Shown piece after piece: positions 6,567 to 15,339 of a stretch of DNA of 55,405 nucleotides. Under the pieces are notes generated by a model. That model was given only the letters and a program-made list of their open reading frames with translations. It was not told the DNA's origin and ran no database searches. Position 1 is the first letter of the stretch. Every line of letters starts with the position of its first letter. Location of the stretch: positions 1 to 55,405 of the forward strand of contig JAFUIY010000022.1 in NCBI GenBank assembly GCA_017473925.1, written 5' to 3'. The position numbers were made by a program, and so were the translations under genes. Source of the DNA: Clostridia bacterium. GTDB lineage: Bacteria > Bacillota > Clostridia > Oscillospirales > Acutalibacteraceae.

Positions 6567-9500
6567 TTGAAGGCGACTAAAAACGGTAAAAAGTCAAACA
6601 TCATTTCACGCAATAAATTCTGCTTCATGTCTGCAGGTATTGCCGGTGTGATTATGCTGTTTGCATATCTCGTATGGGAATTTTTCCCCTTTGGTGAAAA
6701 TATAATTCTCCGAATGGACCTCTATCATCAGTATGCTCCTCTTTATGCAGAGCTTTATGAAAGAGTCTTCGGCGGGGATTCACTGATTTATTCATTCACA
6801 TCAGGTCTCGGAAGCAGCTTCCTTGGCAACTATTTCAATTACCTTTCAAGCCCGACACTGCTTTTTGTGCTTCTTTTCGGACATATCAATGTACCTGAAG
6901 CTATTGCTGCAATCGTGCTTTTTAAGGCTGCTGCATCGTCATATACATTCACATATTTCCTGGGAAAAATCACAAACAAGTGCGATATTTCCACTTCTGC
7001 ATTCGGTCTTCTTTATGCATTTTCAGGCTATTTCATAGCTTATTACTGGAATATAATGTGGCTTGATGCTGTTGTTGTATTTCCTCTTGTTATGCTCGGT
7101 ATATGGTATATCATCGAAAAAGGTAAGCCTCAGCTTTATATATGTTCACTTGCCTTTGTAATGATGACAAACTACTACATGGCATATATGACATGTATTC
7201 TTTCCGTTGTGTTCTTCCTTTATTTCTATTTTTATCATTATTCACTTGGCGACAAGATGCATAATGACATTATAATAAAGTCGAAGTATAAGAAGACAGC
7301 AGGTGTGACTATCTTCAATTCAAGATTCCTTGTAAGAGGCTTCACGTTTGCAGGCTCATCTGTTCTTGCTGCAATGATAGCTGCATTTGCACTTCTTCCC
7401 GTATTCTTCATTCTGCAGACATCATCTGCAACAAATTCCAACTTCCCGAGTTCTTTCTCAACATATTTCAACATTTTTGATTTCTTTGCAAATCACATGG
7501 CAGGCGTTGAGCCTACAATCAGAAGCAGCGGTGATGCTGTTTATCCCAATATTTATTGCGGAATTATTACTCTTATTCTTGTACCTCTTTTCATGTTCTC
7601 AAAGAAGTTCACACTCAAGGAGAAGATCGCAACTACAGCTGTGATCGGCTTCTTCTTCCTGAGCTTCAATATCAACATCCTCAACTACATCTGGCACGGC
7701 TTCCATTTCCCCAATGACCTGCCTTACAGATTCTCCTTTGCATATTCATTCTTCATGATTTTTATTGCATACAGGGTAATTACAAAAATCGGCAGAATCG
7801 GCGGCAAGGAAATCCTTATGTCAGCCTGCGGTGTTGCCGCATTCAGTGTTATTGTTGAGAAAATCGGCTCAGCAAATGTTGACCAGACTGTTGTATGGAC
7901 AACTGTTTCATTTGCAATTGTTTATGCCGTTATTCTTGCATTCCTCAAGAATCCGAAGTATGCAAAGGCTTCAATTTCAATTCTTCTTCTGACAGCTGTC
8001 TGTGCTGAAATCCTTATTGCTGATACTCCCAACTATAAGGTCACACAGACAAAGGAATCATACACAAAGTCTTATGAGGATACTGCAGCCGTAATTGACA
8101 AGATTGAAGAGCTTGAGGGTGAAGACGGCTTCTACAGAATGGAGCTTGCAACACTTCTTACAAGAATGGATAACAGCTGGTTCTATTATCCCGGTGTTTC
8201 AACCTTCACATCAATGGCGTATGAAAAGGTTGCAAATCTTCAGTACTGTCTCGGTCTTTACGGCAACGAAATCAACTCCTACACATATAATTGTCAGACA
8301 GGTCTTTATAACTCAATGATGTCTCTCAAATATATTGTTGACAATCATTCCTATGTTCCCACAGACAACTATAAGCCTGTCATGGACGGTAACTTCCTTT
8401 ACACAAAGGTCGATACCCACAATGACATGACAATATACAAGAATAATTACTGGCTTCCCGTTGCATTCTCAGTCAACGAAGGCACAGATGTCAACTGGGT
8501 TCATAACAACGGTGATGAATACAGAAACGACATCAACCCCTTTGCTTCACAGAATGATTTCTACTTCAATGCATCAGGTGTTGCTGATATCCTTGAACCT
8601 CTCAAGGGTGTTGTTTCGGATACAAGAAACGTTGAAGAAGTTGATGCAGTTTCCGTTGAGGACGGTTCATTCAATGTTTACAAAACCAACACAAGTGAAA
8701 AGTCAAATGAAATCACATTCAAGTACGAAGTAGCAGAAACTCAGAATATCTATGTATATATTGATGCTGCAGACATTGACTCTGCACTCATTTCTGCAGG
8801 CGGATTCACTTATAATCAGTCTATTGATAACGATCCTTACATTCTTGATGTAGGTACTGTCAAGGCAGGAACAGACCTTTACATTTCATACAGCATCAAG
8901 GATGACAAAATCAGCAGCAGCGTAAACCAGTATGTTTACGGTATGAATAAGGATAAGTTCATTGATGCATACAACAAAATCAATGCAGGCGGTGTTCTTG
9001 ATGTAACAAAGAATACAGAAAGTCACATTGAAGGTACAATAAAGCTTGCAGAAGGCAAGATGGTCTATACTTCAATTCCTTATGATGAGGGATGGGCAGT
9101 ATATGTTGACGGTGTTAAGCTTGATGATTCTGCAATAGTCAGAGTCGGTGATGCACTTATGGGTGTATATATGGACTCAGGCGAACACACTGTAGAGTTT
9201 AAATACAGCCCCAGAGGCTTTGCTCTCGGTCTCGGTGTAAGTGCCGTCGGTATACTTCTTTTCGTTCTTATGCTTATCCTTAAGAAGAAGGAAAAGTTCT
9301 TCTTCTCACCCTCTTTCCGTGCTGATGTTGTTGAGCTCGGCAAGTGGAGAGATTCAGAGGCTGAAGCTGAAAAGGCTGCAGCTCTTGAAGCTGAAGCACA
9401 GGCTGATGAAGTAATTGAGTATAATGACGCACAGACTTCTGCTGTTACAGATGCCGAGTCCTCATGGGAGGAAGCTCTTGCTGCAGCAGAAAGCCTTGTT

Positions 9501-10349
9501 AAAACTGCAGAAAGTGAAGAGCAGACAGAAGCAGAAGCTGTAACTCCTGAAGCGGAAGAAGCACCTGCTGACGGAAAAAATGATGTGATTGAGCTTGATA
9601 ACGACATCTGTTCTGATGATGATTTTGACGATGCTCAGGATTCTTCTGATGATGAGGATTTATTTGACCCTGCAATTTTCGCTGACATCATGAATGAAGC
9701 AGATGAAACTGAGCTTACAGAGTATACAGACGAAGAGCTTGATGAAATACTCAATGAGTTCGAAAAGGCAACAGATGAGATTGAGGAGCATTCTCATGCA
9801 AAGGTTTCTGCAGATGACAGAAAAGCAGCAGGTAAAAAGAAGGTCAATATCATTGTATTTGCTGTAATCATTGTTCTTGCGGCTGCTATTGCAGCAGGTA
9901 TTATGATTTATGCCGCAAAGAACCGTCAGGAACTCCCTGTCATTGAAAGCGAAACAACAACTGATGAAGCAGATGAAACCGTTGCAGATATTGTTGAAGA
10001 TACATCTGTTACCGAGCTTACAACAGTTTCAACTACAAGAGTACCTGAAACAACAACAGAAAAGGCTTCAGAAACAACGACCAAGAAGCCTGAAACAACA
10101 ACAAAAAAACCCGCTGAAACAACTACAAGAAAGCCTGCAGAAACCACAACAAAGGCTCCTGTGACAGAGTATACGGGCAAATATGTTGAATATACACTCA
10201 AGTACGGTGACACATATTTCTCAATTCTCCGTGACCACGGAATTACTCCTACAGTAGAAAAAGTTGAGTTCTTCTGTTCAATCAACGGCGTAACACTCAA
10301 TACAGTTCTTATGCCCGGTGTTGTTCTTAAGGTTCCCCTTGATTTCTGA
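6567..10349 (+). CDS. YfhO-family GT-C membrane protein fused to a LysM domain
   Basis: 1260 residues, far longer than the usual 850-900 of YfhO proteins. The start is TTG at 6567, with GAAAGGACA upstream. Residues 1-480 hold many membrane helices and the early acidic motif MDLYHQYAPLY; 480-880 form an extracytoplasmic domain; a helix at about 883-904 closes the YfhO part. Then comes a 180-residue acidic cytoplasmic region (Ala/Glu/Asp-rich), another helix (about 1090-1112), a Thr/Lys/Pro linker with about five ETTTKKPA-like repeats (1128-1201), and a C-terminal LysM domain (about 1206-1260). YfhO proteins are linked to sugar addition on lipoteichoic acid or other wall polymers in Bacillus and Listeria. 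The added LysM would hold the protein to peptidoglycan on the outside. The fusion appears to be one unbroken reading frame. Confidence 0.85.
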   Translation: MKATKNGKKSNIISRNKFCFMSAGIAGVIMLFAYLVWEFFPFGENIILRMDLYHQYAPLYAELYERVFGGDSLIYSFTSGLGSSFLGNYFNYLSSPTLLFVLLFGHINVPEAIAAIVLFKAAASSYTFTYFLGKITNKCDISTSAFGLLYAFSGYFIAYYWNIMWLDAVVVFPLVMLGIWYIIEKGKPQLYICSLAFVMMTNYYMAYMTCILSVVFFLYFYFYHYSLGDKMHNDIIIKSKYKKTAGVTIFNSRFLVRGFTFAGSSVLAAMIAAFALLPVFFILQTSSATNSNFPSSFSTYFNIFDFFANHMAGVEPTIRSSGDAVYPNIYCGIITLILVPLFMFSKKFTLKEKIATTAVIGFFFLSFNINILNYIWHGFHFPNDLPYRFSFAYSFFMIFIAYRVITKIGRIGGKEILMSACGVAAFSVIVEKIGSANVDQTVVWTTVSFAIVYAVILAFLKNPKYAKASISILLLTAVCAEILIADTPNYKVTQTKESYTKSYEDTAAVIDKIEELEGEDGFYRMELATLLTRMDNSWFYYPGVSTFTSMAYEKVANLQYCLGLYGNEINSYTYNCQTGLYNSMMSLKYIVDNHSYVPTDNYKPVMDGNFLYTKVDTHNDMTIYKNNYWLPVAFSVNEGTDVNWVHNNGDEYRNDINPFASQNDFYFNASGVADILEPLKGVVSDTRNVEEVDAVSVEDGSFNVYKTNTSEKSNEITFKYEVAETQNIYVYIDAADIDSALISAGGFTYNQSIDNDPYILDVGTVKAGTDLYISYSIKDDKISSSVNQYVYGMNKDKFIDAYNKINAGGVLDVTKNTESHIEGTIKLAEGKMVYTSIPYDEGWAVYVDGVKLDDSAIVRVGDALMGVYMDSGEHTVEFKYSPRGFALGLGVSAVGILLFVLMLILKKKEKFFFSPSFRADVVELGKWRDSEAEAEKAAALEAEAQADEVIEYNDAQTSAVTDAESSWEEALAAAESLVKTAESEEQTEAEAVTPEAEEAPADGKNDVIELDNDICSDDDFDDAQDSSDDEDLFDPAIFADIMNEADETELTEYTDEELDEILNEFEKATDEIEEHSHAKVSADDRKAAGKKKVNIIVFAVIIVLAAAIAAGIMIYAAKNRQELPVIESETTTDEADETVADIVEDTSVTELTTVSTTRVPETTTEKASETTTKKPETTTKKPAETTTRKPAETTTKAPVTEYTGKYVEYTLKYGDTYFSILRDHGITPTVEKVEFFCSINGVTLNTVLMPGVVLKVPLDF

Positions 10350-10358
10350 TTAATTTTT

Positions 10359-10395
10359 AAGGACAGTGATTAACATTATCGCTGTCCTTGTTTTT
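10359..10395 (+). terminator. Terminator between the YfhO-LysM gene and TPK
   Basis: AAGGACAG pairs with CTGTCCTT (8 bp) around a 15-base loop, followed by GTTTTT. It lies just before the ribosome site of the next gene. Confidence 0.65.
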
Positions 10396-10407
10396 AAAGG
10401 TGATTAA

Positions 10408-11049
10408 ATGTCCGTATGCTATATCGTTTCTGCAGGAGACTGCAGCAGAATTGACATCGACAAAAATGAAACTGACCTGATAATCGCTGCCGATAAAGGT
10501 CTTGAATACTGCCGACGTGACGGAATAGTTCCTGATGTTGTAATAGGTGATTTTGATTCTCTCGGTTATCTCCCTGACAGTGATAATGTCATAACTCTTC
10601 CTGTTGAAAAGGATGATACAGATACATCCTTTGCAGTAAAATATGCTATGGATAAAGGCTATGAGAAATTTGTGATTTTCGGCGGTACGGGAGGCAAAAG
10701 AGCAGACCACACCTTTGCAAATATCGCTTTGCTCAGCTTCATTTCCAGAAACGGCGGTGTCGGCTTCCTTGTTGCCGATGATTATACAATTACTGCAATA
10801 ACCGACAGTACAATAAAATTTTCATCTGCACTTAAGGGTGATATCTCCGTCTTTTCATTTGATACAGTTTCTCATGGTGTAACAGAAACAGGGCTTTATT
10901 ACAATTATAATAATGCCGATGTAAAAAACTGTATTGTGACAGGCGTAAGCAATTCCTTTACAGGGCAGGAGAGTACGGTCAGTGTAAAAGACGGCACTCT
11001 GATAATTTATTTTTCGGGAAATTTTTCCGATTGTACTATTGACAAATGA
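10408..11049 (+). CDS. thiN: Thiamine pyrophosphokinase
   Basis: 213 residues, normal for the family. It transfers pyrophosphate from ATP to thiamine, giving thiamine diphosphate. Diagnostic stretches: AADKGLEYC, PDVVIGDFDS (acidic catalytic motif), EKDDTDTSFAVKYA, and FGGTGGKRADHTFANI, followed by a C-terminal beta-sheet thiamine-binding part. AAAGGTGA lies seven bases before the ATG. The gene ends where the promoter of the TPP riboswitch begins, so enzyme and transporter are neighbours but probably separate transcripts: the phosphokinase makes the ligand that shuts off the importer downstream. Confidence 0.93.
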   Translation: MSVCYIVSAGDCSRIDIDKNETDLIIAADKGLEYCRRDGIVPDVVIGDFDSLGYLPDSDNVITLPVEKDDTDTSFAVKYAMDKGYEKFVIFGGTGGKRADHTFANIALLSFISRNGGVGFLVADDYTITAITDSTIKFSSALKGDISVFSFDTVSHGVTETGLYYNYNNADVKNCIVTGVSNSFTGQESTVSVKDGTLIIYFSGNFSDCTIDK

Positions 11050-11066
11050 AATCAGAGTGGTATAAT
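11039..11066 (+). promoter_or_regulatory. Consensus promoter of the thiamine-import operon
   Basis: TTGACA, 16 bases, TATAAT. The -35 box overlaps the stop codon of the TPK gene; transcription would begin about 15-20 bases before the TPP aptamer. Confidence 0.85.
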
Positions 11067-11088
11067 ACACTTGAAAAATGAATACACA

Positions 11089-11177
11089 CCATATAGGGGT
11101 GCTGTAAAAAGCTGAGATGCACGGTGAGTGCGAACCCTTTAACCTGATACGGATAATGCCGGCGTAGGGAATATACA
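11089..11177 (+). promoter_or_regulatory. TPP riboswitch (thi box aptamer)
   Basis: All conserved parts are seen in order: GGGGTGC, a variable stem, GCTGAGAT, the ACCCTTTAACCTGAT stretch, GGATAATGCC and CGTAGGGA, closed by an ATAT/ATAT P1 stem. The aptamer binds thiamine diphosphate. A terminator hairpin follows (11202-11240), so control is most likely by early termination when TPP is abundant. Confidence 0.96.
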
Positions 11178-11201
11178 GACTGATTGATTTGTTTTCAATC
11201 C

Positions 11202-11240
11202 ACGCACTGCATTGGTTGATGTGGTGCGTTTTTATTTTTT
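11202..11240 (+). terminator. Expression-platform terminator of the TPP riboswitch
   Basis: ACGCACTGCAT pairs with ATGTGGTGCGT (11 bp, two G-T pairs, loop TGGTTG), followed by TTTTTATTTTTT. It ends 26 bases before the first start codon of the operon. Confidence 0.9.
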
Positions 11241-11266
11241 AATAAAATTTACGGAGGTAAAAAACT

Positions 11267-11563
11267 ATGCAGGCAAGCGTAGCAATCCAGGTTCTTCCCG
11301 GAACAACAGATGACAATGAGGTAATAAGAATTGTAGATGAGGTAATCGCCTACATTAAAAGCACGGGACTAAATTATTATGTAGGTCCTTTTGAAACAAC
11401 TATCGAGGGTGATAGTTATGATCAGCTTATGGACATCGTAAAGGAATGTCAGTATGTAGCAATCAATGCAGGCTGTGAATCTGTATCAGCTTACATAAAG
11501 GTTTGTTATAAGCCTGAAGGCGGTGTACTTACAATTGACAAAAAAGTTACAAAGCATCACTGA
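11267..11563 (+). CDS. Small thiamine-binding protein (MTH1187/YkoF-like)
   Basis: 98 residues with the ferredoxin-like fold pattern of the MTH1187/YkoF family: MQASVAIQVLPG at the start, then a central PFETTIEGDSYDQLMDIV and a last strand VSAYIKVCY. YkoF binds thiamine or its pyrimidine part. The start follows ACGGAGGT. It is first in the riboswitch-controlled operon and overlaps the permease gene by about 40 bases, which fits a soluble partner of the thiamine-precursor importer. The binding role is inferred from family and context. Confidence 0.85.
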   Translation: MQASVAIQVLPGTTDDNEVIRIVDEVIAYIKSTGLNYYVGPFETTIEGDSYDQLMDIVKECQYVAINAGCESVSAYIKVCYKPEGGVLTIDKKVTKHH

Positions 11564-12311
11564 GAAAATATCTCCCGCACTTGCACTTGTTGCTATTGCG
11601 GCTGTGTGGGCGGCTATAAGCGGCTTTGAATTGGTTCCGTCATATATGTTGCCTTCTCCGGTGTCTGTTGCCCGTGCTTTTGTTGAGGATTTTCCTCTTC
11701 TTATGGAGCATGCCGCAACAACACTCACTGAAGCCGGAATCGGTCTCGCAATCGGAATAATACTTGCATTTATCACGGCATCACTTATGGACAGATTTAA
11801 ATTATTGTATAATGCTGTCTATCCGCTGATGATAATAACGCAGACTATTCCGACGGTTGCAATTGCACCTATCCTCATTATGTGGATGGGCTTTGATATG
11901 GCACCCAAAATTGCCCTTATAGTGTTAACAACATTCTTCCCTATAACCGTGGGCCTGCTTGATGGTTATGCAAGTGTTGATGCAGATGCAGTGTCCCTGC
12001 TCAGAAGTATGGGGGCAGGGAGATTAAGAATATTTTTTACGGTTAAAATTCCTTCTGCACTCAGTCATTTTTTTGCCGGACTTAAAATTTCCGCATCCTA
12101 TGCGATTGTCGGCGGAGTAATTGCCGAATGGCTCGGTGGCTTTGAAGGCCTGGGCGTCTATATGACAAGGGTCAGAAAAGCTTATCAGTTTGACAAAATG
12201 TTCGCAGTAATACTTTTAATTATCATAATCAGTTTGCTTCTTATGCTTGCAGTCTCTCTTATCAGAAAAGCTGTAATGCCATGGGAGCGTAAAGGAGTTT
12301 TGAAAAAATGA
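11523..12311 (+). CDS. thiX: ABC importer permease for thiamine precursor (ThiX-like)
   Basis: 262 residues with about six membrane helices and the cytoplasmic loop SLLRSMGAG followed by RIFFTVKIP, which contacts the ATPase. It belongs to the SsuC/TauC/ThiX permease group. The reading frame opens with GTG at 11523, inside the preceding gene; TTG at 11535 is an alternative start, and neither has a perfect ribosome site. It ends in an ATGA overlap with the binding-protein gene. TPP riboswitch control and the ThiY-like partner point to a pyrimidine thiamine precursor as cargo. Confidence 0.88.
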   Translation: MYLQLTKKLQSITEKISPALALVAIAAVWAAISGFELVPSYMLPSPVSVARAFVEDFPLLMEHAATTLTEAGIGLAIGIILAFITASLMDRFKLLYNAVYPLMIITQTIPTVAIAPILIMWMGFDMAPKIALIVLTTFFPITVGLLDGYASVDADAVSLLRSMGAGRLRIFFTVKIPSALSHFFAGLKISASYAIVGGVIAEWLGGFEGLGVYMTRVRKAYQFDKMFAVILLIIIISLLLMLAVSLIRKAVMPWERKGVLKK

Positions 12312-13342
12312 AAAAATTCATAGCAATATTACTTTCAGTTATGTTCCTGCTCAGTTTTGCAGGCTGTACAGAAACAAACAAGAATAATGAAGAAGCATCC
12401 ACAGGAGATGCGGATGTATCTGCAGACTTTACAAAAATTACATTTGCTCTTGATTGGACACCGAACACAAATCACACAGGTCTGTATGTTGCAAAGGAAA
12501 AAGGTTATTTCACCGAAGCAGGACTTGATGTTGATATCGTGTATGTTGCTGACAGCAGCTCAACAACACTCTGTGCAACAGGAAAGGCTCAGTTTGCCGT
12601 TGAGGCTCAGGACACAATGGCGGCTGCCTTCACAAGCGACAGTCCTCTCGGAATAACAGCTGTTGCCGCGATATTGCAGCACAATTCATCCGGTATTATC
12701 TCAAGAAAAGGTGAGGGGCTTGACACTCCCAAGGGTCTTGCCGGAAAAACATACTCAACATGGGATTCACCCATTGAACTTGCTATGCTTAAGGCTGTAG
12801 TTGAAGCTGATGGAGGTAACTTTGACGATGTGACTCTTATTCCGAACACAATTACGGATGAGCCCGGTGCCCTCGCCGCAAAGCAGACAGATGCAATATG
12901 GGTTTTCTACGGTTGGGGCGGTATTAATGCAGATATTCAGAGCTTTGAATATGATTACTTTTTCTTTAAGGATATTGATCCGGTCTTCGATTACTACACT
13001 CCCGTTATTATCGGAAATAATGACTATATGACCGAAAATCCCGAGATAACAAAATCATTCCTTGCTGCTGTAAAAAAAGGCTATGAATATGCCGCTGAGC
13101 ATCCTGACGAATCTGCACAGATTCTTATTGATTCCGATAACACAGGCTCACTCAAGGGCTCAGAACAGCTTGTAAAGGAGAGTCAGACATGGATTTCAAC
13201 TCAGTATATTGCCGATGCTGAAAGCTGGGGCGTAATTGATGCAGCTCGTTGGAATGCATTTTATAACTGGCTTAACGATAATAACCTTGTAGCAAAGAAA
13301 ATTCCGGAGGGAACAGGTTTTTCAAATGAATATCTCAGCTGA
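12308..13342 (+). CDS. thiY: Thiamine-precursor binding lipoprotein (ThiY/NMT1-like)
   Basis: 344 residues. The signal peptide ends with a lipobox (SFAGC, cysteine 20), so the protein is lipid-anchored outside the membrane. The start of the mature domain, ALDWTPNTNHTGLYVAKEKG, is the hallmark of the ThiY/THI5-like family that binds formylaminopyrimidine or HMP-type precursors. AAAGGAG precedes the ATG. The 3' end overlaps the ATPase gene by 17 bases. With the permease and ATPase it forms a complete importer. Confidence 0.92.
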   Translation: MKKFIAILLSVMFLLSFAGCTETNKNNEEASTGDADVSADFTKITFALDWTPNTNHTGLYVAKEKGYFTEAGLDVDIVYVADSSSTTLCATGKAQFAVEAQDTMAAAFTSDSPLGITAVAAILQHNSSGIISRKGEGLDTPKGLAGKTYSTWDSPIELAMLKAVVEADGGNFDDVTLIPNTITDEPGALAAKQTDAIWVFYGWGGINADIQSFEYDYFFFKDIDPVFDYYTPVIIGNNDYMTENPEITKSFLAAVKKGYEYAAEHPDESAQILIDSDNTGSLKGSEQLVKESQTWISTQYIADAESWGVIDAARWNAFYNWLNDNNLVAKKIPEGTGFSNEYLS

Positions 13343-14078
13343 TAGTGTGCTGATAGCTGAAAATATCAGTAAATCATTTGACGGAAACAGAATAATTGAT
13401 AATGTCAGTATTTATCTGAAAAAGGGTGAAATTGTGTCGCTGCTCGGACAGAGCGGTGTGGGTAAATCAACACTTTTTAATGTTCTGTCAGGGCTTTATA
13501 TGCCTGACAGCGGTAAAGTGCTGTCAAACGGTGATGATATAACGGGTAAACCCGGGAAGATCAGTTATATGCTGCAGAAAGACCTGCTTCTTCCATATAA
13601 AAATGTTCTTGACAATACTGCTCTGCCTCTTATCATAAAGGGAGAGAAAAAGAAGGTCGCCCGTGAAAAGGCTTCTGCACTGTTTGACAAATTCGGACTT
13701 GGCGGCTGTGAAAAAAAATATCCTTCACAGCTTTCGGGCGGCATGAGACAGCGTGCAGCTCTTCTGAGAACATATTTGTCATCACAGGGGATAGCACTTC
13801 TTGATGAACCTTTTTCAGCTCTGGATACCCTGACAAAATCAGCTATGCATAAGTGGTATCTGGACGTAATGTCAGAAATCGAGCTTGCAACAGTTTTTAT
13901 TACACATGATATTGATGAAGCTATACTTTTATCCGACAGAATATATATTATGACCGGTAAACCGGGTCAAATAACTACGGAAATTGAGATAAAAGAAAAA
14001 AAACCGAGAAAAGAAAATTTCAATCTGACAGAAGAGTTTCTTAATTACAAAAGAATGATTGTAGAAAAACTTTTATAA
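13326..14078 (+). CDS. thiZ: ABC importer ATPase for thiamine precursor (ThiZ-like)
   Basis: 250 residues with all ABC motifs: Walker A GQSGVGKST, Q-loop in YMLQKDLLLPYKN, signature LSGGMRQR, Walker B IALLDEPFSALD, and the H-loop THDIDEA. It powers the ThiXY transporter. The start overlaps the binding-protein gene and is preceded by GGAGGG at a slightly long distance. No convincing terminator follows; the next 30 bases are nearly pure A/T before the tRNA promoter. Confidence 0.92.
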   Translation: MNISADSVLIAENISKSFDGNRIIDNVSIYLKKGEIVSLLGQSGVGKSTLFNVLSGLYMPDSGKVLSNGDDITGKPGKISYMLQKDLLLPYKNVLDNTALPLIIKGEKKKVAREKASALFDKFGLGGCEKKYPSQLSGGMRQRAALLRTYLSSQGIALLDEPFSALDTLTKSAMHKWYLDVMSEIELATVFITHDIDEAILLSDRIYIMTGKPGQITTEIEIKEKKPRKENFNLTEEFLNYKRMIVEKLL

Positions 14079-14110
14079 ATAAAAATAATTAAAAAATTTT
14101 AAAAAAATGC

Positions 14111-14139
14111 TTGACAAATGAAAGTTATTAGTATATAAT
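14111..14139 (+). promoter_or_regulatory. Consensus promoter of tRNA-Gln
   Basis: TTGACA, 17 bases, TATAAT, 12 bases before the mature tRNA 5' end. A perfect dyad, AAAGTTATT-N7-AATAACTTT (14121-14145), overlies the spacer and -10 box. Confidence 0.88.
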
Positions 14140-14151
14140 AACTTTCGTCTT

Positions 14152-14225
14152 AGAGGTATAGTGTAACGGTAACACTCCGGACTCTGACTCCGTCATTTAA
14201 GGTTCGAATCCTTATACCTCTGCCA
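14152..14225 (+). tRNA. tRNA-Gln, anticodon CUG
   Basis: The acceptor stem AGAGGTA/TACCTCT is perfect, the D arm is GTGT/ACAC, the anticodon loop is CTCTGAC (anticodon CTG, reading CAG), the T arm is TAAGG-TTCGAAT-CCTTA, and the discriminator G is followed by an encoded CCA. The outermost anticodon-stem pair is a C-T mismatch where other Gln tRNAs have A-T. It is a stand-alone tRNA with its own promoter and terminator. Confidence 0.95.
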
Positions 14226-14228
14226 GAA

Positions 14229-14265
14229 AAAAGTCACACTGTTGTGTGACTTTTATTTTTTTTTC
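14229..14265 (+). terminator. Terminator of tRNA-Gln
   Basis: AAAAGTCACAC pairs with GTGTGACTTTT (11 bp, loop TGTT), followed by a T-rich run. It starts three bases after the CCA end. Confidence 0.92.
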
Positions 14266-14334
14266 TGTTGCACAAGTATTTCTTCCACAACAGTAAATGT
14301 ATAATTGTCTTTTGCAATTTTATGGGGTGATTTT

Positions 14335-15213
14335 ATGTATGAGCTTATTCAGGTTGCTGAAAATACATTTTATATTGAAAGTCCTGCAAAAATAGGCCTT
14401 GTAAGGCTGAATGATACCGATGTCTGCCTTATTGACAGTGGCAGCGATAAGGATGCAGGCAGGAAAGTCCGTCAGATTCTCGATAGAAACGGCTGGAATC
14501 TGAAAGCGATATACAACACTCATTCAAATGCTGACCATATCGGCGGTAACAGGTATCTGCAGTCACAGACGGGATGCAGAATTTTTGCAAAGGGTATTGA
14601 GTGTGATTTTACAAATCATCCTGTTCTTGAGCCTTCTTTTCTCTACGGAGGTTATCCCGTAAAGGAGCTTGAGCATAAGTTTTTACTCGCTCAGGAAAGT
14701 TGCTGTGAAATGCTGACAGAAGATGCTCTTCCCGATGGCTTTGAAATGATTGATCTGAAAGGTCATTTCTTCGACATGACAGGCTTCAGAACAGCTGATG
14801 AGGTTGTATTTCTTGCAGATTGTCTTTCATCAGAAGATACACTCGATAAATACAAAATCGGCTTTATCTACGATGTTGAAGCTTATCTTGCCACTCTTGA
14901 AACGGTTAAAGCTCTTGAAGCAAAGCTGTTTATTCCGTCACATGCTAAGGCTACGGATGACATAACAGAGCTTTGTGACTATAACATAAAGGCTGTAAAT
15001 GAAATTGCAGATAAAATATGTGACACCTGCCGTGAGCCTCTGTGCTTTGAACAGCTTCTGAAAAAGCTGTCTGATGATTATTCTCTGACAATGAACTTCC
15101 AGCAGTATGTTCTTGTGGGAAGCACTGTCCGTTCATATCTGTCATATCTTAAAAATACAGGCAGACTCAGTGCCGTCTTCAGCGACAATATGCTGTTGTG
15201 GAAAAGAACATGA
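14335..15213 (+). CDS. MBL-fold metallo-hydrolase
   Basis: 292 residues; start at 14335 behind GGGGTGA. The metal motif THSNADHIGGN (a variant of HxHxDH in which the second histidine is Asn) is at about residues 63-73, with a downstream GHFFDM and ADCL and a further histidine in PSHAK. An alpha-helical C-terminal part follows, as in the glyoxalase-II-like MBL proteins. The substrate cannot be told. It sits alone between the tRNA and the next promoter; a 9-bp AT-only hairpin (15213-15238) follows it without a T run. Confidence 0.8.
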   Translation: MYELIQVAENTFYIESPAKIGLVRLNDTDVCLIDSGSDKDAGRKVRQILDRNGWNLKAIYNTHSNADHIGGNRYLQSQTGCRIFAKGIECDFTNHPVLEPSFLYGGYPVKELEHKFLLAQESCCEMLTEDALPDGFEMIDLKGHFFDMTGFRTADEVVFLADCLSSEDTLDKYKIGFIYDVEAYLATLETVKALEAKLFIPSHAKATDDITELCDYNIKAVNEIADKICDTCREPLCFEQLLKKLSDDYSLTMNFQQYVLVGSTVRSYLSYLKNTGRLSAVFSDNMLLWKRT

Positions 15214-15242
15214 TAAACAATAAATTTTCATTGTTTATATAA

Positions 15243-15271
15243 TTGATATTACTGTTAATCCATGTTATAAT
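15243..15271 (+). promoter_or_regulatory. Promoter for the Gfo/Idh/MocA gene
   Basis: TTGATA, 17 bases, TATAAT, about 70 bases before the start codon. Confidence 0.65.
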
Positions 15272-15339
15272 TTTTATAATACTGATATTCTGCATATGCT
15301 TTCATAAATACTCAAAATCTTTATACGGGGAGAAATTAT

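Noticed and set aside
9080-9607. A 175-residue Ser/Ala-rich frame on the minus strand
   Set aside because: It is the reverse of the biased acidic Ala/Glu region of the YfhO-LysM gene; low complexity and no ribosome site.
10045-10160. Tandem DNA repeat at the end of the YfhO-LysM gene
   Set aside because: The repetition follows from the ETTTKKPA protein linker; codons vary, so it is a coding feature rather than a separate DNA element.
14079-14110. Terminator for the thiamine operon
   Set aside because: The stretch is nearly pure A/T with no stable stem.
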